Assembly (NCBI RefSeq): GCF_004355005.1
Contig: NZ_SMSJ01000051.1
Span: 1 to 40,795, forward strand
Source of the DNA: Dankookia rubra
GTDB lineage: Bacteria; Pseudomonadota; Alphaproteobacteria; Acetobacterales; Acetobacteraceae
Reading direction: 5' to 3'
Length of the DNA stretch: 40,795 nt
Below are positions 34,611 to 40,795 of this stretch, piece after piece. The notes below the pieces were generated by a model that saw only the letters and a list, made by a program, of their open reading frames with translations, was not told where the DNA came from and ran no database searches. Both the position numbers and the translations under genes were made by a program. How positions within the stretch are numbered: the stretch's first letter is position 1; the number at the start of each line of letters is the position of its first letter.

Positions 34611-35373
34611 TCAGGGCACCGTCATCCCGCCGTCGACCGTGAGAGCCTGGCCGACGACGTAGCTCGCCCCCGGGCTGCAGGGCCACAGCACCGTCGCGGC
34701 GATCTCGTCGGGCCGGCCCACGCGGCCGATGGGCACGTTCTTCGCTACCGCGGCATAGGCCTGCTCGTTGCCGGCGACCACATCGCGGGCGACCTGGGTT
34801 TCGATCGGGCCGGGGTTCACCGCATTCACACGGATGCCCTGCCTGACGTTTTCCAGCGCGGCCGTCCGCGTCAGACCGACCACGCCGTGCCTGGAGGCGA
34901 TGTAGGCGCCGATGCCAGGATTGCCGGTCAGCGCGCCGGCATAGGCGTGTTGACGATCGCGCCGCTGCCCTGGCGCGCCATCTGCTGCAACTCGTGCTTC
35001 ATGCAACTCCAGACGCCGCGCAGGTTGACCCCGATAAGGCGGTCCCATTCCTCGCGGCTGCTCTCGGCGGTCGGAGCGATGCGGGCCATGACGCCTGCGT
35101 TGTTGAAGGCGGCGTCGAGCCGGCCGAACTCGGCGACGGTGCGTCCACCATCGCTGCCACCTGCGCGTCGCCACTGACGTCGCAGGTGACGGCGATCGCC
35201 TTCCGACCGGCGGCGACCAGTCTCTGCACGGTCGCCTTCGCGTCCTGCTTGAAGTCTGCGAGTACGACGGCCGCGCCCGCTTTGGCGAAGGCCTCGGCAA
35301 CCGCCAGTCCCATGCCGGAACAGGCACCGGTGACGAGGGCGACCCGGCCCTTGAAGTCGTGAATTGGGTTCAT
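34611..35373 (-). pseudogene. Short-chain dehydrogenase broken by two frameshifts
   Basis: The protein is complete but spread over three frames. From ATG 35373: MNPIHDFKGRVALVTGACSGMGLAV to ...CDVSGDAQVAAMVD; a shift near 35143-35150; then TVAEFGRLDAAFNNAGVMARIAP...VNLRGVWSCMKHELQQMARQGSGAIVN; a shift near 34941-34950; then YAGALTGNPGIGAYIASRHGVVGLTRTAALE to VDGGMTVP and TGA. All SDR motifs appear (TGxxxGxG, NNAG, PG), but the catalytic Ser-Tyr-Lys area is damaged: the Ser region is at the second shift, and the YIASRH stretch has Arg where Lys is expected. That makes a true pseudogene likelier than a sequencing error. Confidence 0.85.
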
Positions 35374-36557
35374 GGTGTCCTCGCTCAATCAAGCCACCGG
35401 CCCGACCTCACCGACCATGCGATGTCTGTTGGAAGGCAGCCGCGTCCGGGCTGAGCCAACACGGATTCCGGCGATCTCGGCGGGCGACCGCGCAGTTGGC
35501 CACGACCACCCCGGTCTCCTCCTTGCTAATGTTTCGGCGCGCCGAGGAAGCAAGTCGGTCGATGTCGCCGACGCGTTTGCGCAGAGGAGCGGCCCGTCCC
35601 TGATGCCTGCCGATTGCGTTCTCGATCGCTGACACCGCGGCCGCCTGCGCGCGCAGTGGTTGAAGCCGGCACGCGCGCGGAGTGCGGACGATGACATCGA
35701 CGCGGTATTCAAGCGCATATGCCCACACCCAGGCTGGCCGCTGGCCTCCGCACCGTGGCACTGGTCCGGCTGTGCGGGCGATGCCACCAGTCCGGCGGAC
35801 GATGCCGACCAAGGCGGCGAATGGGATGAGGAAGCCTCTGTGTGCCATCTCCGAGAAGTTCCCCAGGCGGCCGCGCCGGACCGCTCAGAACGGAAGTCCG
35901 AAGCCGGACCCGCCCTGCCCCCGCTGTCGTGCTCCTGTCGGCTCTTCTCTCCCGTCCTGAGCGAGACGGCGAAGCCTGCCCGCGGCAGCGGCGGCAGGGC
36001 AGAGAGCCGCCCGAGCATTGTTTTGTCGCCGGCGGGAAAGAGCGGAGGCGCGAGTGGGCGCCGCGCCACCTCGGCGTTGCCCACGCGCAGTGCCCGGAAC
36101 GCGGCATAAAACGCGTTCACCACTGCCTGCGGCAGTGAACCGAGATGATCTAGACGACGCCGCGATCCTCCGGCAGGGCGCGCCGCAGTTCCAGCCGCAC
36201 GAACGTCGAGATCCCGACCGAACGCAGTCCGGTCGGGATCTCGACAGTGAGGTACTCGCGGTTGGCTGCTGTTCGCGCCGCCTCGTCCGGTCGCCAGCCT
36301 TGCGGCGTTATAAAAGGTGTAGCCCGCGTTGAGAATGGCCGCGCGCGTCAGGTCGTCAATGCCCCGGACCGCGTTGGCCGGCAGACTGACGAAGGGGGAA
36401 GCACTGCGACGCGCGCTCACCCGATGAGCAAAGTCGAGGTCGCCGAGTGCTTCAGCACGGTCCTTTGCCTGTCACCCGCGTCACCGCCAGTAGACGCCGA
36501 AGCGGCATTTCGAAGCATCGACCGCCCTTGGGAACGCATCTGGAGACATTTGCGCCC
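35374..36557. other. 1.2 kb without a confident gene; decayed or foreign sequence
   Basis: Several frames are open, including a minus-strand one from 36420 to 35389 that reads SLPANAVRGIDDLTRAAILNAGYTFYNAAR and then AVVNAFYAAFRALRVGNAEVARRPL, but neither stretch matches a family I know. A second minus frame at 36145-36300 reads REYLTVEIPTGLRSVGIST and ends in a stop at 36149. These look like shreds of different genes. A perfect 16-bp inverted repeat lies at 36205-36245. No tRNA or promoter was recognised. Confidence 0.45.
36205..36245. repeat. Perfect 16-bp inverted repeat with 9-nt loop
   Basis: Arms GTCGAGATCCCGACCG (36205-36220) and CGGTCGGGATCTCGAC (36230-36245) are exact complements. 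No T-run follows on either strand, so it is not a typical intrinsic terminator. It could be a remnant of a mobile-element end or an operator. Confidence 0.85.
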
Positions 36558-36707
36558 ATCGCCCGGCAGCAGCCGCCAAGGCGCCCCGGCCCGCACAACC
36601 CAAGGCAGCGCATCGCCGACCGCGCGGAGGTCGTGCCGACGCTGCCCAGCCTCCTCCGGCAGCAGCGTCAGGAGGGGTGCCGCGATCGTCCGTTCGTTCT
36701 CACCCAT
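36558..36707 (-). pseudogene. N-terminal remnant of an IS5-type transposase
   Basis: From ATG 36707 the frame reads MGENERTIAAPLLTLLPEEAGQRRHDLRAVGDALPWVVRAGAPWRLLPGD, matching the N-terminal DUF4096-like block of IS5-family transposases (x-APYLTL...DLR-V-x-ALRW-VR-GAPWR-LP-D). After the Asp the homology stops at 36558, where the family would continue with a PPW block. No catalytic domain is seen, so it is a dead fragment next to the flavin monooxygenase gene. Confidence 0.7.
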
Positions 36708-36765
36708 GGCTGTGACGCGATCACGCGCGACTTCGCCTCATGACAGATGCTGCCGCTTCGGCGTA

Positions 36766-38127
36766 TCAGCCCGCGCGGAACCCTGCCGCTGGATGCGGCG
36801 CCTGCAGCCGGTCCCGGCCGTACAGCTTCGCGCGCATCGTGCCAGATGTGTAGGCGTCCTTGTAGCGCCCGCGCCGTTGCAACTCCGGCACCAAGTGGTC
36901 GGCGATCGCCTCGAACGTCTCGGGCAGCACGGCATAGGCCAGGTTCAGTCCGTCGACACCGGTCCGCTCCATCCAGTCCTCCACCGCATCGGCTGCGCCC
37001 TTGGCGTCACCCACCACCACCGGGCCGATGGCGCCCACGGCGCAATGCTCCGCGACGTCGCGTACGGTCCAGGCCCGGTCCGGGTCGGCGCGCGTGATGT
37101 TCTCCAGCATCGTGCGGTAGCCTTCCTTCTCAATGTAGCGGATCTCCTGATCCAGCGCGTAACCGGAAAGGTCGAGGCCGGTCCATCCCGCCATGAGCGT
37201 CAGCGAACCTTCTGGGCTCGCGTAGCGCAGCGCCTCCGCGTGGCGGTCCTCGGCCTCGGTATGCGTGCCGGCCACCACCACGGTCAGCAGGCTGAACACC
37301 TTGAGGTCGGCGGGGTCGCGCCCGGCCTCGGCCACGGCCGCGCGCAGCTCCTGCGTGCGGCGTTGGATGACCTCGGCGTTCGGGCCGGAGACGAAGACGC
37401 ACTCCGCATGCCTTGCCGCGAAGCCTCGCCCCGCGGCGCTGGTGCCGGCCTGGTACAACAGTGGCGTGCGCTGCGGCGAGGGTTCGCAGGAATGGATCGC
37501 ATCCAGCCGGTAATGCTTGCCCTCATGCTTGATCGTGTGCACGCGCGCTGGGTCGGCGAAGACGCCGGTGGCTGGGTCGCGCACCGCGGCGCCATCCTCC
37601 CAGCTGCCCTCCCACAGCTTGTAGCAGACCTCCATGTACTCCTCGGCCATGGCGTAGCGGTCGTCATGCGCGATCAGGCCATTGAGGCCGTGCGCACGGG
37701 CGCCGCTGTCCAGGTAACCGGTGACAATGTTCCAGCCGATGCGGCCTTCGGTCAGGTGATCCAGCGTGGAGAAGGCGCGTGCGAGGAGGAACGGCGAGGT
37801 CCAGGTCAGGTTCGCCGTCACGCCGAAGCCCAGGTGCTGCGTGACATGGGCCATAGCGCTGACTAGCATCATCGGGTCGTTGATAGGCAACTGCGCTGCG
37901 TTGCGCAACGCGCCGGCGGGACCGCTGCCGTAGACGTCGTAGACGCCGATCACATCGGCAATGAACAAGCCGTCGAACAGTCCGCGTTCCAGCGTGACGG
38001 CCAAGTCAGTCCAGGTGCGCAGCCGGTTGTAGGCGCCGCTGCGGTCGCGCGGGTTGCGCCACTGCCCGGGCGAGAGGTGTCCGGCCGTATTCATTGCGAA
38101 AGCGTTGAACAGGATCTCGCGCGGCAT
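36766..38127 (-). CDS. LLM-class flavin-dependent monooxygenase (NtaA/SnaA/DszA family)
   Basis: The 453-residue enzyme uses reduced FMN from a partner reductase. It has the family's start (REILFNAFAMNTAGHLSPGQWRNPRD), TWTDLAVTLERGLFDGLFIADVIGVYD, the FGVTANLTWTSPFLLARAFSTLDHLTEGRIGWNIVTG signature, NAEVIQRRTQEL, and GPVVVGDAKGAADA. The NtaA/DszA group oxidises aminopolycarboxylates, organosulfur compounds or related molecules; the substrate here is unknown. Length is normal and no frame damage is seen. It starts with ATG after GGGAGAGGG. No flavin reductase gene is adjacent. Confidence 0.9.
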   Translation of the reverse strand: MPREILFNAFAMNTAGHLSPGQWRNPRDRSGAYNRLRTWTDLAVTLERGLFDGLFIADVIGVYDVYGSGPAGALRNAAQLPINDPMMLVSAMAHVTQHLGFGVTANLTWTSPFLLARAFSTLDHLTEGRIGWNIVTGYLDSGARAHGLNGLIAHDDRYAMAEEYMEVCYKLWEGSWEDGAAVRDPATGVFADPARVHTIKHEGKHYRLDAIHSCEPSPQRTPLLYQAGTSAAGRGFAARHAECVFVSGPNAEVIQRRTQELRAAVAEAGRDPADLKVFSLLTVVVAGTHTEAEDRHAEALRYASPEGSLTLMAGWTGLDLSGYALDQEIRYIEKEGYRTMLENITRADPDRAWTVRDVAEHCAVGAIGPVVVGDAKGAADAVEDWMERTGVDGLNLAYAVLPETFEAIADHLVPELQRRGRYKDAYTSGTMRAKLYGRDRLQAPHPAAGFRAG

Positions 38128-38303
38128 GGTGATGGTTCCCTCTCCCTGCGGTCCAGCCTAGGTCGTGGCCGCAAACGGAGCTACAGCCAGAAGGGAAAAA
38201 CATGACGATGGTGGCCACGGGCCGGATCGGCACTTACCTGCCGTGGATGGAGGCCAGCAAGCGCTCAAACACCCGCTGAACGTTTACCAGCAGGTGTGAG
38301 CGG
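38128..38303. other. Spacer between the flavin monooxygenase gene and the IS cluster
   Basis: It holds the monooxygenase ribosome site and promoter area on the minus strand. On the plus strand a 25-codon frame at 38202-38279 (MTMVATGRIGTYLPWMEASK...) follows AGAAGGGAAAAAC, a fair ribosome site; it may be the start of a gene that was cut by the insertion sequences, but no family is recognised. Confidence 0.35.
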
Positions 38304-38772
38304 CTAACCCGCAAAATTCATGAGACTGCGAAGCGACCAAAGTAGCCAGTACGCAGCGGTGTGCAGCATCAGGCGAAACTGGTTGGCGGTGGCGCGGCAA
38401 CATGAGGTCCGATCGGCAGCGAAATGCCGCTTCCAGGCCTTCAGATGATTTTCGCCTGTCCCCTCGCGCAGTACAGGTCCTCTTAGATCCGCCGTGGTGT
38501 GCCGCCGGCGAGGTTGGTGACCACGAAGCGCGTGTCGGTGCACTGCAGCCCAGCCTCAACACGGACGATGATGCGCTCGACCCGACTCCAGCTTCCGGCA
38601 CCGGCAAAAAGCTCCTTGTAGCGGCGTGACTTGTTGCTGCCTGGTACGGCGGCGTGCCGGGCGGCGGTGCTCTGCTAAAGCGCCGCGACGTGCCTGTGGA
38701 GCGTGGTAGTCGACGCCTCACCGAGCACGAAGTCGAGCTGCTCGGCGCGGCAGAAGTGCAGCACCTCGGGAG
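38304..38772 (-). pseudogene. IS1380-type transposase, C-terminal part (decayed, split by IS256)
   Basis: On the minus strand this continues the fragment at 40182-40346 after the IS256 copy is removed: RADSRYC, then APEVLHFCRAEQLDFVLGEAS and onward. It has an in-frame TAG after HRHVAAL, a TAA at the Tyr position before EDLYCARGQA, and a one-base deletion before ENHLKAWKRHFAADRTSCCRATANQFRLMLHTAAYWLLWSLRSLM. The last ~100 residues of the family are missing: the frame ends in NFAG and a stop, running into GCGGGTTAGCCGCTC, which looks like an IS1380 end repeat. Confidence 0.78.
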
Positions 38773-38780
38773 CACAATAG
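38773..38780 (+). repeat. Target duplication of the IS256 insertion, left copy
   Basis: CACAATAG lies directly outside the left inverted repeat. The same eight bases lie outside the right repeat at 40174-40181. Eight base pairs is the duplication size of IS256-family elements. Confidence 0.9.
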
Positions 38781-38838
38781 GGTCATGTCCCGGGCGGTGG
38801 TGTAGGAGCGCTGGCTCCTGGCGGGTTGGGCCGCCGCG

Positions 38839-40054
38839 TCAGGCTGGCACGGCCGAGAGCCTGACGTGGCCAGTATCGCTGACTACGGCGACGGTCTCCA
38901 GCGTCATGTAGCGGGAGCGCTGGGTGGCCCACTCGTCGGACTGCTCGAGGAGGATGGCACCGACAAGCCTGACGACGGCCGCCTCGTTCGGGAATATGCC
39001 GACGACATCCGTCCTGCGCTTGATCTCGCCATTCAGTCGCTCGATGGAAGTCGTCGAGTGCAGTTTCGACCGGTGCGCGGTGGGAAAGCTCATGTAGGCG
39101 AGCACGTCCTCCCCGGCGCTGTCCATCAGCGTGGCCAGCTTTGGCAACTTGGGGCGGAGTTGGTCGACCACCGTACGCCACCGCCGCTTGGCACCTTCAG
39201 CATCGGCTTCTGCATAGGCCGTTCCGATCCAGGCCGAGACGATGCAGCGCTGGACCTTGCCCGCATGGGCCAGGGCATTGCGGGCGAAATGCACGCGGCA
39301 CCTTTGCCAGGTGGCCCGCAGCACCTTCGTCACCGCTGCCTTCAGGCCCTCGTGTGCGTCGGAGACGACCAGCTTCACGCCGCGCAGACCACGGCGGGTC
39401 AGGGCACGCAGGAAATCGAGCCAGAAGGGCTCCGCCTCGGAACTGCCGACCGCCATGCCGAGGACCTCGCGCGGCCCGTCGGCGTTCACACCCACCGCGA
39501 TGGTCACGGCGACGGGGACGACGCGGCCTGCTTCACGGACCTTGACGTAGGTGGCGTCGAGCCAGAGGTGGGGCCAGTCGCCCTCGATGGGCCGGGCGAG
39601 GAAGTCGCGGACGCGTTCGTCGATCTCGGCGCAGAGGCGCGACACCTGGCTCTTGGAGACGCCCTCCAGGCCCATGGCGCGGACCAGTTCGTCCACCGAC
39701 CGCGTCGAAATGCCCTGGACGTAGGCCTCCTGGATCACGGCTGTGAGCGCCTTCTCGGCCGTTCGCCGGGGCTCGAGGAAGGCCGGGAAGTAGGAACCTC
39801 GCCGGAGCTTCAGGGTTGGACGCACTGCGTCCAACCAGTTCGACGGTTCCCGCCCGGGTCTGCCAGTCGCGCTCGCGGTAGCCGTTGCGCTGCACCAGGC
39901 GGTCGGGGCTGCGCCCGCCATGCGCGGCGCCGGTCAACTCGCCCACCTCCAGTTCCATCAGCCGCCCGGCGGCGAAGCCGATCATCTCGCGCAGGAAGGA
40001 CGCGTCGGCGGACTTCTCCAGAAGGCCCCGAAGGGCCATCGTCTCGTCGGTCAT
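38839..40054 (-). pseudogene. IS256-family transposase with a frameshift at a palindromic insert
   Basis: From ATG 40054 the N-terminal frame reads [20 protein letters not shown] to [17 protein letters not shown]. The rest ([23 protein letters not shown] to the end at 38839) is in another frame. The DDE residues are all present in the second part: Asp in LWLDATYVK, Asp in VVSDAHEG, Glu in [12 protein letters not shown]. At the junction, about 25 nt stand where the family has about 9, including a 23-nt palindrome. The net shift is +1. No slippery sequence is evident, so the gene is probably inactive. Confidence 0.88.
39814..39836. repeat. 23-nt perfect palindrome inside the IS256 transposase gene
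   Basis: Arms GGTTGGACGCA (39814-39824) and TGCGTCCAACC (39826-39836) surround a single C. It interrupts the conserved GTVEL-x-x-PKLRRGSY block and causes the frame change. Confidence 0.88.
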
Positions 40055-40173
40055 CGTGGCTGGTCCATGGTCCAGGGGGTGTCGGTCTCAGCAACCCAAC
40101 CCTAGCCAGGACCATCACGATGGCCGCCGCCGTTACGGTGGCGGCCTCCTACACCACGCCCAGGGGCACGACC

Positions 40174-40181
40174 CACAATAG
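40174..40181 (+). repeat. Target duplication of the IS256 insertion, right copy
   Basis: CACAATAG, identical to 38773-38780, lies directly outside the right inverted repeat of the IS256 element. Confidence 0.9.
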
Positions 40182-40346
40182 CGGCTGTCGGCGCGGATCA
40201 GGATCTCGACCCGAGGCCAGTAGCCACGGATCTCGCGCACCAGCCGGCGCAGAAAAGTGCGGACCTCGGCACCTTTCGGGCGCCGGGCGGGGCGAAGCAT
40301 GGCGGCCACGGGCCGACCCTCACCGTCGAACACCACGATGGGCTAG
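40182..40346 (-). pseudogene. IS1380-type transposase, central part (cut on both sides)
   Basis: The minus strand reads PIVVFDGEGRPVAAMLRPARRPKGAEVRTFLRRLVREIRGYWPRVEILIRADSRYC, the first catalytic-domain part of IS1380-family transposases (V-x-D-G-x-G-x-P-V-A, then H/R-x-L-R-R-L-V-R and I-L-I/L-R-A-D-S). It is joined to 38304-38772 across the IS256 copy. Its own N-terminal end is cut at 40346, where an IS701-type element begins at a CTAG. No start codon or N-terminal domain remains. Confidence 0.8.
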
Positions 40347-40795
40347 CATTACAGCTGCATTTTGCGTTTCAGGTGTGAGCGTTGTGCGGCGGCTTGGTGC
40401 GCGCGTCGCCAAAGTGACCAGGCGATGATGTGGGCTGGCTGGATCTGCCGCTGCGCAGGGCGGATTGCGATGCGGCGGATTTCTTGGACCGACCAGCGGA
40501 TGAGGTCCGGCGCGTCCGCGTCAGGTTGATCAGAGTATTTGGGGTGGCGCATTGGCTTTGTGCTGGATGGACGCCAGCATGGCGAAAGCCAGCATGACCA
40601 GCGAGACATGGCGATGCCAGCCGTGCCAGCTCCTGGTCTCGTTGTGGTCGAGGCCGAGCTCGTTCTTCGCCGTCTCGAAAGCGCCCTCGCTGGCCCAGCG
40701 CTGCCCTTCGACGGTGGCCAACGTCTCGATCGTGGCCCCGGCCGGGCACCAGGTGGTGAAGCAGGCACATTCGCCGTCGGCGAGGCTGCGCCGGA
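40343..40795 (-). mobile_element. IS701-type insertion sequence, right part missing (window edge)
   Basis: The element ends at a CTAG (40343-40346), which fits the YTAR 4-bp target site of IS701-type elements. The transposase stop is only two bases inside this point, as usual in the family. The 5' half of the element is beyond the window. Confidence 0.6.
40349..40795 (-). pseudogene. IS701-type transposase C-terminal part with a frameshift
   Basis: The frame from the window edge reads RRSLADGECACFTTWCPAGATIETLATVEGQRWASEGAFETAKNELGLDHNETRSWHGWHRHVSLVMLAFAMLA and stops after NAPPQIL (40530). The E-x-x-F-E-x-A-K-x-E-L-G-L-D-x-x-E-x-R-S-W-x-G-W-x-R-H block is the IS701 C-terminal catalytic region. 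The usual last ~60 residues (LIRWSVQEIRRIAIRPAQRQIQPAHIIAWSLWRRAHQ...KMQL) follow in the next frame to 40349. One indel near 40535-40560 separates these two, so the gene is broken unless it is a sequencing error. Confidence 0.8.

Larger units (their letters stand above)
38781..40173 (-). mobile_element. IS256-family insertion sequence, 1393 bp
   Basis: The ends are imperfect inverted repeats: GGTCATGTCCCGGGCGGTGG at the left and, read inward from the right, GGTCGTGCCCCTGGGCGTGG, both continuing TGTAGGAG. It is flanked by the 8-bp duplication CACAATAG and sits inside an IS1380 transposase gene, which reads across correctly (RADSRYC-APEVLHF) when the element and one duplication are taken out. 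Element size is normal for the family. It holds one transposase gene, broken by a frameshift. Confidence 0.92.

Noticed and set aside
38839-40054. Programmed frameshift in the IS256 transposase
   Set aside because: IS256-type transposases are made from one frame, there is no slippery heptamer, and the frame change coincides with an inserted palindrome in a conserved block.

Overview
The window is very GC-rich with strongly GC-biased third codon positions. It carries bacteriochlorophyll genes (bchH, bchM), many orphan substrate-binding proteins and ABC importers, a GTTC-N7-GTTC type LexA box, and IS256/IS1380/IS701/IS5-type transposases. Together these point to an alphaproteobacterial anoxygenic phototroph, most likely an acetic-acid-bacteria relative (Acetobacteraceae, Roseomonas-like). 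The family assignment is inference; no rRNA or tRNA gene is present to test it.

Layout. 1-53: edge of a probable transposase. 340-2713 (minus): a secreted sorbosone-dehydrogenase-type PQQ enzyme, a di-haem cytochrome c and a small secreted four-Cys protein, a likely periplasmic sugar or alcohol oxidation unit. 2816-5547 (minus): a two-gene DNA-repair operon (radical SAM protein plus a DUF4130-UdgX fusion) whose promoter carries a LexA box. 5660-8376 (plus): ketopantoate-reductase-like enzyme, Bug/TctC receptor, PepSY-like secreted protein. 8581-13222 (plus): complete BMP-type (nucleoside-like) ABC importer. 13390-17708 (minus): bchH-bchM. 18014-18607: small unknown genes. 18574-21103 (minus): eutB-eutC-arfB, chained by ATGA overlaps. 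21282-23320 (plus): serine hydrolase and metallo-hydrolase. 23479-28092 (minus): branched-chain-amino-acid-type importer with a fused LivM-LivG protein. 28339-32427: aminotransferase, group III truncated haemoglobin, flavoprotein and SDR. 32428-36765 is a decay zone with one intact gene (SMP-30/lactonase type) among remnants of an SDR, a Bug receptor, probably an IclR regulator, and an IS5-type transposase. 36766-38127: intact flavin monooxygenase. 38300-40795: nested insertion sequences (IS256 inside a decayed IS1380, flanked by an IS701-type copy with a frameshift).

The two most unusual signals are outside or at the edge of genes. First, a ~120-140 bp repeat occurs four times (219-339, 6729-6864, 13249-13386, 23342-23478). 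Every copy lies just after the stop codon of a gene and in that gene's orientation. It folds into two strong hairpins around a weaker central stem, and the stems are kept by compensatory changes between copies. Second, a LexA box lies on the predicted -10 element of the radical SAM/UdgX operon, whose UdgX lacks all the iron-sulfur cysteines of its family.
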